This document shows positions 31,389 to 43,193 of a DNA stretch of 64,000 nt, one piece after another. Below the pieces are notes generated by a model that saw only the letters and a program-made list of their open reading frames with translations, was not told the DNA's origin and made no database searches. A program made the position numbers and the translations under genes. The stretch is from Prorocentrum cordatum. Its lineage: Eukaryota; Sar; Dinophyceae; Prorocentrales; Prorocentraceae. The stretch's first letter is position 1, and the number at the start of each line of letters is the position of its first letter. Location: contig CAUYUJ010001692.1 of NCBI GenBank assembly GCA_963575745.1, forward strand, positions 233,501 to 297,500, written 5' to 3'.

Positions 31389-31639
31389 TGACGATAAGGA
31401 CGGGAGCACGAGGAGGAGAGGTGGAGAACAGGGTATGTATTATGTAGAAAAGGTGGGGCAAGGGATGGAGGAGGAACGGGGTGAACGAGGAACCCGCAAT
31501 GCTTCCCCCTAGAGGCAGCGTGGGCATCGCTGTACTGGCCCCCCCTCCGCAACCACCTGCAGAGCCAGGACGCACGCGGCAGGGCGCCGACGAACAGGGT
31601 CATGAAGGCGCACCAGTGCCGAGGGGCAACATGAAGGAG

Positions 31640-31666
31640 GATGAGAGGGAGAGGGAGGGGAAGGAG

Positions 31667-31699
<33 letters not shown>

Positions 31700-31750
31700 T
31701 AGGAGGAGGAGGAGGAGGAGGAGGGCGGGGGAGGAGGAGGAGGAGGAACA
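31640..31750. repeat. GGA tract
   Basis: GGAGGAGGAAGAGG repeat. Its pyrimidine complement lies in the same interval at 31855-32165. Confidence 0.85.
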
Positions 31751-31854
31751 GGAGTAAGAGGAGGTGGTTTAGAGGTGACGGTGACGAAGAGCACTGGAGT
31801 GGCGTCTTCGAGGAGGGGTAGGATGAGGAGGAGCGCGTAGAAGTATGCACCTAT

Positions 31855-32220
31855 CCAACGCCTCCTGTTCCTCTTCCTCCTGCTCATCCTCCTCTCATTT
31901 CGTCTCCTCCTCATCCTCCTCATCATCATCATCAGTATCATCATCAGCATCGTCATCATCAGCATCATCAACATCATCATCAGCATGATCATCCGCAGCA
32001 TCATCATCATTAGCATCGTCGTCATCATCCACAGCGGCATCGCCATCATCATCATCATCATCAGCAGCATCAGCATCACCATCACTACCATCATCATCAT
32101 CATCATCATCTCCTTCATCTTCATCATCATCATCATCATTGTCATCATCGTCCTCGCTCATCCTCACCGTCCCCTCATCTTCCTCATTCCTCCTCTACCA
32201 CCACCGTCATCAACGGTGTT
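31855..32220. repeat. CTC and ATC pyrimidine-rich tract
   Basis: CCTCCT then CATCATCAT repeats up to the next exon-like island. Confidence 0.85.
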
Positions 32221-32240
32221 CGAACCCAAGGTACTTGCAG

Positions 32241-32345
32241 GGGCGAGCGATTCGGCGCATCCACGCGCACTACCAGAAGATGACAGGAGTGTGCATCCAG
32301 CAGACGAGGGCGGAGCTGGAGGCGCCTCTCTCATCCACCGTGCCA
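32241..32345 (+). CDS. Exon-like island
   Basis: After CTTGCAG the frame reads GRAIRRIHAHYQKMTGVCIQ then QTRAELEAPL. A pyrimidine-rich tract precedes it and the acceptor TTGCAG fits. Function unknown. Confidence 0.4.
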
Positions 32346-33005
32346 CGCCCCCCGCCCTTCTCTGATCCCCGCTCGTCCCTCATTTCCCCTCTCTCATCCT
32401 TCTACTTCTCCTCCTCATCATCCTTCTCCTCCTCACGCCTATCCCGCACTCCTTTTCATCCGCTTCCTCGTCCTCCTCCTCCTTCTCTTCCTCCTCATCC
32501 TTCTCCTCCTCGTCCACCCCCGCCTCCGTCCTCTCTTTCGTCATTCTGACCCATCGGCTCTCAGTTGTTCCTCCTCTGATCCCCCCCTCCTTCCTGACAA
32601 GGCCAGCGCAGATAGGCAGATCGCGCCCTGCGACAGCGAGGATGAGGAGCAAATTACTGAGGACGGCTTCCGTCAGATGTTGGCACAGGTCTGCCAGGGA
32701 AGAAGCTGACGAAGCGGGCGAAGGAGGACGAATGGCGAAGATGGGGGAGAAGGATCGAGAGAGGGAGGAGGAGGATCGAGGAAGAGGAGGAGGAGGTAGT
32801 ACGGAAGATGAGTCAAACCAACATGTAAGAGGGAAGGCACAGGTGAGACGAGGGGATGAGGGGCAGGTGAGGGAAGAGGAAGAGCAGGAGGAGGAGGAGA
32901 AGGAGAAGAATCGAGAATAAGGAGAGACGAGGGGGAACATGCTGAGGGGACGGGGGATGATAATGAAGTAAGGAGGGCGATCAGGAAGAGGATGACTTGA
33001 GAGAG

Positions 33006-33228
33006 GCGCACAAGGGCGACGAGCTCGACCACGATAGTCAAGAGATCGAGGAGCAGGCTGCGCCGCGCGGCAAGATCGAGAGCCCCGCGCCGAAGCGCAA
33101 AATCCCATTCATCAAGTCCCTGCTCGCGAGCAGGGTGACGCCAAGGATCGAGGGAACGAGTGAACCAGAGTTCGAGAGGGAGGAAGGACCAGGAGGAGGA
33201 CGAGCAGCGGCAGCAGCAAGTGAACGAT
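33006..33228 (+). CDS. Exon-like island with nuclear-type basic patch
   Basis: AHKGDELDHDSQEIEEQAAP, then PAPKRKIPFIKSLLASR, where KRK next to Pro resembles a nuclear localisation signal. A donor-like GTGACG occurs after LLASR at about 33137. The remainder to the stop is Glu/Gly/Ala-rich. Confidence 0.45.
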
Positions 33229-33239
33229 GATACGACGCC

Positions 33240-33384
33240 AAGGCAGATGATAATGCTGATGATGATGCTGATGATGCTGATGGTGGTGATGATGATGCTG
33301 GTGAGGGTGGTGGGATGATGGTGACGATTATGATGATGACGATTATGATGATGATGATGATGTGATGGTGATGATGATGATGAC

Positions 33385-33415
<31 letters not shown>

Positions 33416-33425
33416 CTGATGGTGA
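33240..33425. repeat. GATGATG repeat
   Basis: GATGATGATGCTGATG-type microsatellite. Confidence 0.9.
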
Positions 33426-33671
33426 CGATCAGGCAGAAAGCGATGGGGGCGTCCTCCAGGCGAGGAGGCAAGTTATGAGAAGGAGGACGATGATCGGTAC
33501 AAGGAATGATGAGGAGGGAGGAGGATGAGGAAGAGGACGATGAGGATGAGGATGAGGAGGAGGAGGAGACAGATAATGAGGACGTAACCAGAGAAGGTAA
33601 AGCATTTAACCGATGAGGTGGATGTGGAGGAGCAGGACGGCGCGAGGAGGAGGGCGAGGATGACCTCTTAG

Positions 33672-33925
33672 GAAGTCGCGGATCAAGGAGAAGACGAAGA
33701 AGCCGAAGAAGAAGCAGCAGCTGGAGCAGAAAGAGATGGTGGCCATCAAAGACGAGCCGATGCTGCAGCTGCCGACGATCAAGCACCCAGCAGCAGCAGC
33801 AGCAGCAGCAGCAACAGCAGGCAGCACGCAGATGAAGCGCATGAAGCGCCCAGCAGCAGCGCCGAAGGCTTCCTCGTCCTCTTCGCCCTCCTCGTCCCTT
33901 TTCTCCTCCTCGATCACTCACTTCC
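33672..33925 (+). CDS. Exon-like island, Lys-rich with CAG run
   Basis: After CCTCTTAG one frame reads KSRIKEKTKKPKKKQQLEQK, KEMVAIKDEPMLQLPTIK, an Ala run from (CAG)n at 33790-33822, then MKRMKRPAAAPKAS. A second frame is also open (Glu/Ala-rich), so the frame used is uncertain. Lysine-rich and Pro-Ala segments suggest a nuclear protein, which is inference. Confidence 0.4.
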
Positions 33926-34009
33926 CCGCGCCTAGGCAATACTCAATCCCGCATCCATGTGTGCAGCTCCGTCCCTCTGTACTGGTTCCTATGCATGCTC
34001 GCACGCGCA

Positions 34010-34930
34010 CCTACACGCATGCACACATACACACATACACACATACATACGTACGTACATACGTACATAAATACATACATACATACACACATACACACAT
34101 ACATACATACATACGTACGTACATACATTCATACATACACACATACATACATACATGTCTACATATATACACGTATATGCATACATACATACAGGCATAC
34201 ATACATCCATACACACATACATATACACACAAACATACATACATGCCTGCATACCTACATACCTGCGTATTTGTATGCATACATGCATACATACATACGT
34301 GCATACACACATACATACATGCATACACACACGCACATACGCACACACATACATATATCTAGATATATGTGTGTATATATATATGTGTCACAACCATATA
34401 TATATATATATATGTATGCATCCATTTATACATACGTACACGCATACCTACATGTAGACATACAGTCATGCACACATAACACATACATGCCTGCATGCTT
34501 ACGCAACCGACTATGCACATATGTATACATGCATGCACAGAGTCATGCATCCATACACACATGATGCATGCATACATGCACACGCCCTCACACATGCATA
34601 CATACATGCACACACGCTCAAGCATGTATGCATACATGCACGCATACATACATAGAGTCATGTATACAAACATGCATGCTTACATGAAAACAGCAATTCA
34701 TGCATACATGTATCGATCCATCCACGTATGCAGACATGCCTGCCGATACATCTATATATATATATACATATAGTCACAACCATACGCCGTGCACACCTAC
34801 AGGCATGCATCTATACCATGTGTATGTGTGCAGACTGCATGCAGACGTGCATGCAGGCATGCACATCCATGCATGCATACATGTGTATAGATCTGCCATG
34901 CACGCATGTGCATATCATCGATTTCCGCAT
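34010..34930. repeat. ACATAC / CATG microsatellite field, about 0.9 kb
   Basis: ACATACATAC tetranucleotide repeats decaying into CATGCATACATG words with TA runs near 34355-34410 and 34755. Confidence 0.9.
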
Positions 34931-34934
34931 GTAG

Positions 34935-35330
34935 GCAGAGCTGGTGCAGCCAGTCGACGCGGAGGGCGCCGAGGTCCAGGAGATCGAGGAGGGCGCCGTC
35001 CAGGAGATCGAGGAGGGCGCCGAGGTCCAGGAGATCGATGAGGGCGCCGAGGTCCAGGGGATCGAGGAGCAGGGCGCCGAGGTCCAGGAGATCGATGAGC
35101 AGGGCGCCGAGGTCCAGGAGAGCGGGGACGAGGTCCAGGAGATCGATGAGCAGGGCGCCGAGGTCGACCAGGAGATCGAGGAGCAGGGCGCCGAGGTCGA
35201 CCAGGAGATCGAGGAGCAGGGCGCCGAGGTCCAGGAGATCGATGGGCAGGGCGCCGAGGTCGACCAGGGGATCGAGGAGCAGAGCGCCGAGCTGCCAGAC
35301 GGTACCAGGGCTCGAAGGGGCGCGGAATGG
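34935..35330 (+). CDS. 33-bp coding minisatellite, acidic repeat protein fragment
   Basis: After the AG at 34933-34934 (CATGTAG), the frame reads AELVQPVDAEGAEVQEIEEG and then about ten 10-12 residue units of the form QGAEVQEIDE or QGAEVDQEIEE up to about 35290. The unit is 30-36 bp. Other frames are also open through the array (Arg/Ser-rich; on the minus strand Leu/Asp-rich), so coding is not proven, but this frame keeps a hydrophobic residue at a regular position and would form an acidic helix. Confidence 0.45.
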
Positions 35331-35399
35331 GGGGGGGGCGGTCGAGGACCACTTCGTTTTGAAAAGTCGGTCTTGCATGCCGTGGCTCAAGATCCTCCT

Positions 35400-35590
35400 C
35401 CCCCCATCCTCCTCCTCCTCCTCCTCCTCCTCCTCCCCCTCCTCCCCCTCCTCCTCCTCCTCCCCTCCTCCTTCTCCTCCTCCTTCTCCTCCTCCTTATC
35501 ATCAGCGTCCTCGGCTTCATCAGCATCACCATCACCGTTAGCATCATCGTCATCAACATCATCACCATCACCATCATCACCATCCTTTCC
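35400..35590. repeat. CTC then CATCAC repeats
   Basis: Pyrimidine-rich tract, intron-like. Confidence 0.8.
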
Positions 35591-35669
35591 TTACTCACCA
35601 CAAGTCAAAGAGGCTCCCAAGGCCCACGGGGGGGCAGGAGGGACAGGGAGGAACGGTCAGCCAGCGCAG

Positions 35670-35723
35670 GCATGGTGACGATCCAGGTCGGCGGCGAGTT
35701 CTATAACATCAAGATGAAGAGGA
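35670..35723 (+). CDS. Small exon-like island
   Basis: After CAGCGCAG the frame reads MVTIQVGGEFYNIKMKR, then CTC repeats begin. Short but protein-like and next to an acceptor. Confidence 0.35.
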
Positions 35724-36035
35724 CCCCCCTGCTCCTTCTCCTCTTCCCCCTCCTCCTCATCCTCCTCCTCCTCCTCCTCCTCCTCCTCGTCGCCACCTCC
35801 CCCTCCTCCTCCTCCTCATCCTGAACCCCTCCTCCTCTTCCTCCTCTTCCTCCTCCTCCTCCTCCCCTTCCCCCTCCTCATTGTCGTTCTCCTCATTGTA
35901 CTTCCCCACCCTCGAGGTCCACGCACTTGTCCTCGATGACAGGGGTAGTGGATCTCCAGGGTGGTGATAAGGCAGTGGGGATCTGCCCTACCTTCACTAC
36001 CATGCCCGCGCTTCTGCGGGCTTGGGGATGAAGGA

Positions 36036-36200
36036 ATGCAGAATTCGAAGAGGAGGGGCGCTGAGAAGATCAGCACTATCGTGTTCAGGGCGACCACAGT
36101 GACGAATGGCTGGCCGCAATTAATCCAGCGCGCCGACAAGACGTGGGGCGAGAGCGACAATGCCAAGGAGCTGAGCGAGACGTGCATGCAGGACACCAGG
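36036..36200 (+). CDS. Exon-like island
   Basis: MQNSKRRGAEKISTIVFRAT then TVTNGWPQLIQRADKTWGES, DNAKELSETCMQDTR. GTGTTCAG near 36078-36085 could be an internal acceptor, so the true 5' edge may be there. Flanked by CTC tract upstream and purine-rich sequence downstream. Confidence 0.45.
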
Positions 36201-36489
36201 GGAAGGAGGACGAGGAGGGGAGCCGATCGAGCGGCTGCAGGATGGTGGGGAGGGGGGAGGAAGGAAGAGGGAGGATGGCGATCAAGAGGTCGATGCAGAG
36301 GCGAGCTCGAGGGGGATGACTATTTCAGACCGTCCTCCCTCTTCTGGGCTCGTGGCTACACGGGCCCTTGTTTCCTCCCACTCCTGCAGCCTTTCAGTCC
36401 TCCCATGACCCACCGTCCTCATCCCTCGTATAGTTCCAACTCCCACCTCCCATCGTCAATGCCATCCCCCCCCTTCGCCTCCTCCCCGC

Positions 36490-36606
36490 ATGGCCCCGAA
36501 GTACGTCATGCAGAAGATCATCGAGAAGCCGACCGTCACCAAGGCTGTCGTGAGCTCGTACAGGAACAGTGTTGTGAACGAGCTGCGCTCCTCCAGTGGA
36601 TCCTAG
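36490..36606 (+). CDS. Exon-like island, 38 codons with stop
   Basis: ATG 36490 opens MAPKYVMQKIIEKPTVTKAV then VSSYRNSVVNELRSSSGS and TAG. TAGGTGAG follows, so splicing just before the stop is also possible. Confidence 0.4.
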   Translation: MAPKYVMQKIIEKPTVTKAVVSSYRNSVVNELRSSSGS

Positions 36607-36627
36607 GTGAGATCCTGGGCCTAAGAG

Positions 36628-36722
36628 GACGAAGGAGGAGACGTATAAGGAGGAGAGAGGAGGAGGAAGCGAAGTATAAGGAGGAGAGAGGAGGAAGAGA
36701 AGTATAAGGAGGAGAGAGGAAT
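36628..36722. repeat. GTATAAGGAGGAGAGAGGA minisatellite
   Basis: Three copies of a unit of about 30 bp. Confidence 0.8.
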
Positions 36723-37537
36723 GCCAGCAGGATGAGAGAGGAGGAAGACACGCATAAGATAGCGCGGGATGGGGCTGGGAAGGACGAGCTCGGAGGAGGG
36801 TGGATGGGGAAGAAGCACGTGAGGATGATCGGGGGCACTGAACTTCAAAATCTACACGTTCGAAGCATCTCCCTGTGGTGCCAGGGTCACTTGGGCAAAT
36901 CTGCGCCCGCGCGACCCTGACATCACAAGGCAGCGAATGGTCTACATCGATCCGCATCCTTCTGCTCTCATCTGCTGCTGGTGCTCCAGCCTTCCTTACG
37001 CCTGCAACCCTTATCTTCCTGAGGCCCCAGCTGGCGGAGTTTCGGTGCACATCTGCCATGTGCATCATCATGGTTCCTTCCCAGAGGTGACGACACATCG
37101 AGAAGATGACCTGCTACGCGTGGGCCGTGGCATGGCCCAGGCCAGCATCGGGCCATACTTATCCCCTCGATCCCCAGTCCTTTGATATATATATATGTAC
37201 ATACATACACGATTAGTTTCCTCACTCCTCTTCGAGCGCCTTCTCCACGACGTGCGCCTCCCACTCCTCGTGTTTACCTCCTCGCTCGTCCCTCCCCTCC
37301 GCCCTCCATCGATATAAACTCCTACGCCTTTCTGCGAGAGTTCTCCTCCTCCTGCTAGATCCATCCCTGCTTCCTACTCTCACGCATTCATCCTCTACAC
37401 CTCTTCCTTCCCATACCCTCACTTCTACCTCAATCGTGCCCTGACCAGGCGACGTATCCTACTGGTGGTGTACTGGTGGAGCTGAGCGCCCCCGCGGCTC
37501 CGCATAGCCCCCTTCATTTTTGGAGGGTGAGAGGAGC

Positions 37538-37785
<248 letters not shown>

Positions 37786-37819
37786 TCTCAAGAGACCGCA
37801 TGCGCATTATGTTGCACGC

Positions 37820-38225
37820 GCGCTGACGGACCAGCTCGAGCGCTGGCAAGATCAAGCGCAGGCCGCGAGGCACAATAGTTGCCCGCCCTCCCCTCGAGTC
37901 CAGGAGATTCCAGCTCGAGAACGCTCGTTCGATAGAACGATGTCCAACGCCCCCTCCCCCATGCCACAACCCTCCTACCAGCCTCCCTCCCTCGAACTTC
38001 CCTTCCCCCTCACGTCGACGCTGTCCCCCTCACTGTCCCTCGAGTTGCGCTCTCCCGAGAGGCCCCTCTGCAGGATGATTTCAGAATGCATGTGCCATGG
38101 GCGCCAAACGGTTCGTGCAAACGGGCGCCCGCCTAGGACCCCCACGGATGGTTCAGGAGTCGAGTCTCTGAGGATGCTTCAATCCTGCCTCGCATGCGCA
38201 GCGAGATCCTCGAGTGATGTACGTT
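37820..38225 (+). CDS. Exon-like island, Pro/Ser-rich
   Basis: The frame reads ALTDQLERWQDQAQAARHNS, then a Pro/Ser/Leu-rich stretch (PMPQPSYQPPSLELPFPLTS) and CRMISECMCHGRQ, then decays into a TGTATG microsatellite at 38225. The first 40 residues look like a helix. No domain recognised. Confidence 0.35.
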
Positions 38226-38559
38226 TGTCTGTATGTCTGGGTGTCTGTATGTATGTATGTATGTATGTATGCGTGTGTATGTATGTAATTGTGTTCAGGA
38301 TGATTCAGGGGTCGATCGAACGGACAAGGAGGTGGTGCATAGGACCACTCGGACGATTGTGGCCTGAACGTTGCGATCGGTGCATGGTCTTGCCTTGCGC
38401 GCAGTTCTGGGATCGAACACGGTGGGATTCCAGCCGCGCTCGAGCCGGGGAGCACTCCGACTGGTGACATGGGGCTGGGGATTTGCTTGTTTGCATCGTC
38501 ATGTGTGCGCTGCGTTCGGAAGTGGACTGATGTGGCAGTGCATGATGAGCAGGTTGCGT

Positions 38560-39110
38560 AAGCCATACAAGCCACCACTACTGTGCAAGCACCAACCACC
38601 CGACACCACCCACCCAACTCGTCCACCGAACCGTCGACCCAGCCCAACCACCACTACCACCACTACCACAACCCGAGTACAGAACAACCACCACTGCCGA
38701 ACAACCGAACTCACATAATCCATGAGCTCACACCCCGCACCCACCTCGAACGCACATGAAACTGATGCATGCGATGTCCAACATGTGATCGACAACCCCA
38801 CAACCCAACCAATGTATTGCATAAACGAACTAACAACCCAGCACACCACCCCTGGCAACAAACCCAACGATCTGAAATGATTGCATGTACAGCGCGCGCC
38901 CGTGTTTTTAATATGTTTCTTCTGCGTACTGACGCTAGAGTATGTGGCTTCAGTGCGTTGCTGCCCGAGGGCGAAGATAATAACATCAGATCTGAACACA
39001 AACGCACACACACACACACCACCACCACCACCACACCACCACCACCACCACCCACTACCACCACCACCACCACCACCACCACCACCACCACCACCACCAC
39101 CACATGATGC
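38560..39110. repeat. A/C-rich stretch and CCA microsatellite
   Basis: ACCACCC words around 38570-38860 and a CACCACC run at 39007-39105. Open frames are artefacts. The piece 39110-39590 is GC-rich unique sequence without a convincing gene. Confidence 0.7.
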
Positions 39111-39596
39111 ACGGACGCGCGCCCGCACGCGCGCGCTCCCCCCCCCCCTGCCCCCCGCCGCCAGGTGCACATGATTGTGCTGGGCTCCGGAGAGGACCGC
39201 TGCATACATGCATCGATCGACCTGCGGATTTCCAGCCGCGCTGATCGACCACTGCGTTCGGAAGTGGACACTTTGGGGTGTGAGGTGTTGCGTTATGGTT
39301 GGGGCACGGGGATTATAGTCGGGCTCAAGCGCTCGCGCGGCTCGATCGCTGAGGATTTCCCAGCCGCGCTCGATTACGCTGCGTTTGGAAGCGGTCTGGA
39401 GGTTCGGTGGCGGCGGGGTGATCATCGGGCGGGCGTATACGGGGCGATCGGCGGGGGCGCGTTGGTCGTGGGGGGGGGCGTCGGGGGTTCGGTGGCGGCG
39501 GATTAGCGGGCTTTCGGCAAAGGTGCGTTGGCGGGGGTGCGTCGACAGTTGGGAGACGCGGGTGCGTTGCGGGTTTCGGGCGGGCGGTGGTGGTTT

Positions 39597-40445
39597 CATG
39601 TTTTTTTCATGTTTTTTTTCCATGTTTTTCATGTTTTTTCATTGTCATGTTTTTTCATGTGTTCTCATGTTTGTTCATGTTGTTTCATGTTTTTTTCATG
39701 TTTTTGTTCAGCGTCATGTTTTTTCATGTAGTTTCATGTTTTTTCATGTTTTCATGTTTTTTTCCATGTTTCTTTCATGTTTTTTTTTCATGTTTTTTCC
39801 CGCGTCATGTTTTTCATGTTTTTTTTCATGTGTTTCATGTTTTTTTTTTTTTCATGATTCTCTCATGTTTTTCATGTTTTTTCATGTTCATGTTTTTTAT
39901 GTTGTTTTTCATGTTTCTTCATGTTTTCATGTTTTTCATGTTTCTTTCATGTTTTTTTCATGTTTTTTCCCGCGTCATGTTTTTTCATGTGTTTTCATGT
40001 TTTTTCATGTGCTTCATGTTTTTTCATGATTCTTTTATGTTTTCATGGTTTTTCATGTTCACGTTTTTTCATGTTTTTTCATGTTCTTTCATGTTTTCAT
40101 GTGTTTTCATGTTTGTTTTATGGGTTTTCGTGTTTTTTTCCCGCGCCATGTTTTTTTCATGTTTGTTCATGTTCTTTCATGTGTTTCATGTGTTTTCATG
40201 TTTCTCTCATGTTTTTTCATGTTTTTTCATGTTCATGTTTTTTTCATGTTTTTCATGGTTTTCATGTGTTTCATGGTTTTTTTATGTTTCTTTCATGTTT
40301 TTCATGTTTTTTTTCATGTCCGTGGTTTTTCATGTTTTTATGTTTTTTCATGTTTTCATGTTTATTCATGTTTTTTTCATGTTTTTTCATGTTTTTTTTC
40401 ATTTCCTGTGCTTTCATGCGTCTTCATGTGTTTTCATGTTTCTTC
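39597..40445. repeat. CATGTTTTTT tandem array, about 850 bp
   Basis: Roughly 80 units of 9-12 bp, each CATG plus a T run of variable length. The interruption TTTCCCGCGTCATG or a variant occurs at about 39709, 39798, 39970 and 40137, giving a weak higher-order period near 170 bp. Frames read Phe/Met/His/Cys and are not credible genes. Confidence 0.9.
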
Positions 40446-40639
40446 CATCGCGCGCGCGCATGTGCCCCATCACCTCCCCGCCCCCGCGCGGCCGCCCTGG
40501 CCAGCCCCCAGATCGTCCAAGGACCCCGCACACACCGCCCCCAGCCCCCACGATTGCACCCATCAAACCCAACTGCAGCAGCCTCGCAACCTACGCGACA
40601 CACCAACCACCACCACCGCCAACACCTACAAGCACCATC

Positions 40640-40735
40640 ACCACGTCGCCACCACCACCACCACCACCACCACCACCCACCCACCACCACCACCGCCACC
40701 ACGACCCACCACCACCACGCGCACGTACGGTGGTA
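40640..40735. repeat. CAC/CCA microsatellite
   Basis: CACCACCACC run. Confidence 0.85.
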
Positions 40736-40813
40736 CCATATATGTATGCACTGCCGCTTCGAACCAGCGCGGCCCGCGCATTTGGGCAACAGGTGAGGCG
40801 CCGCGCTGGCGCC

Positions 40814-40960
40814 ATGCCCCCGAAGCGCAAGAATGCTGACCAGAAGGCCTCCTGTCCAGAACTGCCCCGCTCGAGTCCGGAGGGGTCCTCGATCACCGCG
40901 CGTCGACTTCGGTGCGCGTGCAACTCGGGCTGCGCTCGCACCGAAGTCGACGCCCGATCG
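40814..40960 (+). CDS. Possible first exon with basic N-terminus
   Basis: ATG 40814 opens MPPKRKNADQKASCPELPRS, a start resembling a nuclear signal. The sequence at 40900-40960 can pair with itself (CGTCGACTTCGGTGCG versus CGCACCGAAGTCGACG), so part of this may be an inverted-repeat insertion and not coding. Confidence 0.3.
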
Positions 40961-41149
40961 GGCGACGAAATCTATACATATACTGGCACCCTGGTCAGGC
41001 CCATTCTGGACCCAGGATATATGCATATCTATGCACAGCTGCATATATATGCGTGTGTATATATACACATATACATGGCACGCCATGTCCAGGGAACAGT
41101 GGATATGTATAGATTTCGTCTCCCTGAGCTCGGGAGCTAGAGGGCCCAG

Positions 41150-41297
41150 GGGGCGATGGGGATGCTTGCGCCGCGCCCTATCGGAGGCGAAGGCGGCGGC
41201 TGCAGCGGCGCCGAACAAGGAGAAGCTGAAGCGGGCCAGGGGGGCGAACACAGAGCACGAAAACGCGCTGCAGCGTTTGCGGCGCCCTGTGCTTTAA
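41150..41297 (+). CDS. Exon-like island, helical basic
   Basis: After GGGCCCAG the frame reads GRWGCLRRALSEAKAAAAAA then PNKEKLKRARGANTEHENAL, QRLRRPVL and TAA. Protein-like and bordered by an acceptor. Confidence 0.4.
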
Positions 41298-41691
41298 TGA
41301 CTTATGAGCAGGTGAGAATGAGGAATAGGTGGGAACACGTGGGAAGGAAAGGGGCAGGTGGGAATGAAGGGAACATGTGGCGGGGAGGAGGAATGTTGCA
41401 CTTGTTCTGAGCAGGTGGGAAGGAGGGATGAGGTAACGGAGCGAATGAGGAGGCGAGGAAAGGATGACAAACCAGGTTGAAAAAAAGGAGAGGATGAATT
41501 GATGAATGATGAGGACATGAGGATCGAAGGAGGAGTGATGGACATTCGAGGCACGAGGACCGAGGAGAAGAATGGAGGGATGAGGATGCGGAAAGAAATG
41601 AGGGGATGAGGATCGAAGAGAAGAATGGGGGGATGAGGATCGAAGGAGGGATGAGGAACGAGGGGGGGAAGGAGGATATCATCACCCCAGG

Positions 41692-41808
41692 TACCACGCA
41701 AAGAAGACCAAGAAGGAGCTGCACGATGAGTTCAAGAAACTCAGCCAGGACAGAAAGGACCACTGGCTGCGGCGCTGGCAGGAGACAGGCTCGACGAGAG
41801 GGCTCTGA
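41692..41808 (+). CDS. Exon-like island, 38 codons with stop
   Basis: After ATCACCCCAG the frame reads YHAKKTKKELHDEFKKLSQD then RKDHWLRRWQETGSTRGL and TGA 41806-41808. A basic amphipathic helix. Purine-rich intron-like sequence precedes it. Confidence 0.5.
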   Translation, partial: YHAKKTKKELHDEFKKLSQDRKDHWLRRWQETGSTRGL

Positions 41809-42175
41809 GGAAGGAGGGTATGAGGGGGGAGGGGCAACATTACATGGCAGGTTTTAATGCTATGCATAAATTCATGCATGAGCTCATCGTTGGTTTTAGT
41901 ACTAAACCCTGCATTTCTTATACATGATCCGCACGCAGAGCATGCATTAAAAAACTGCACTGCACCAAATGATCGGACCCGAGAAGGGGCTACCTGACGG
42001 AGAAGGATGAGGAAGGTGAGTATGAACATGGTGCGGAGGAGGGTGAGGGGAAGAAGATAAAGACGTCGATGATGAGGACGAGTGGTCGAAAAAAAACGAT
42101 GAGGATAAATAAGCATGAGGAAGAAGATGAGGAGGAAGAAGGATGACGATAGTGAACATATAGCATGAGCGATAG

Positions 42176-42273
42176 GCAACTTCGACTTCGTGCAAGTCGA
42201 GAAGCAGGAGTACGAGGAGAGGCTCAGGAGCAGCGGCCACGAGGACAAATGGTACACGAAAGACGAGCTGCTG
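42176..42273 (+). CDS. Internal exon-like island with AG and GTGAGT borders
   Basis: 98 nt between GCGATAG and GTGAGT. The frame reads NFDFVQVEKQEYEERLRSSG then HEDKWYTKDELL. GTGAGT is a strong donor form and the island is non-repetitive, so this is one of the better exon calls. Function unknown. Confidence 0.55.
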
Positions 42274-42894
42274 GTGAGTTTCGGTTACAGCGCAGCCTTG
42301 CCCGACTGCCCCATGTCTGTGAGGAATCGCTGTTTTTCTTGTTTGCTTGAAGGGGACGCCGAAGGACGGAGTGATGATGGAAGAGGGGTGCGAGGCTCGA
42401 ATGATCTAAGGAGGGAAGATGACATCGGTGAGGAAAGGTGGGAATATGAGGATCGATTGAAGGACCTACGAGTGAGATCGATGGATTGCCGATGGGAGGA
42501 TTTGATGAGAGGAGGAAGGAGGGAGTGAGGAGGCGAGATCGATTGGATGATCGATGAGGGGATCCACGAGAAGATCGACTGATGATCAATGGGAGGATGG
42601 GGGACTCGCCTACAGACAATACGCTGAAAAAAAGGAACAGTTTGGGTTCGGAGGGTACTCGATGTTCCTCAGGTCCTTCCATGTCTGCTCCATGATGCCC
42701 TCGCAAGCGTTGTTAGTCCTAGGGGTCTCGTTCCTTACCCATCGTTCCTTAATTCAGCAGCCCGAGCGCAGGGAGTAAACATCGAGCCTATACAGGGCCG
42801 TGGCGCGCGCCGAAGCTATCATCGCTACCTGCAGGGCGTGCCGTGGACACGTGAAGGTGGGCAGGATGAGGATAAGGATGATGGGGGAACAGAG

Positions 42895-43025
42895 AAGCTA
42901 GATGAGGAGGGAGAGGAGGGGGAGGAGGAGGAGGAGGAGGAGGGGGAGGGGGAGGAGGAGGAGGAGGAGGAGAAGGAGGAGGAGGAGGAGGAAGAGGAGG
43001 AGGAGGAAGAGACCGAGAGAAGATG
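42895..43025. repeat. GGA tract
   Basis: GGAGGAGGAGGAGG repeat, intron-like. Confidence 0.85.
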
Positions 43026-43193
43026 AGGATTCTAACAAATACGTGTATCCAGGCTGAGGGTGATTTGACCTAGACAAGATTTATGTGTTTCGTAGTTGCG
43101 CCCTCGATTTGCCAGGCCCTGGAATTGTCAAAAAAAAAAACACTCAGATGAAAATCCAGCCCTGAATAAGGACGAGGATGAGCAGGAGAAGGG

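Noticed and set aside
33943-34564. Cys/Tyr/Met/His-rich frames on both strands
   Set aside because: They are produced by the ACATAC tetranucleotide repeat in every frame.
39587-41140. 517-codon Phe/Met/His-rich frame
   Set aside because: Most of it is the CATGTTTTTT array and the rest is A/C-rich repeat. No start or splice context supports it.
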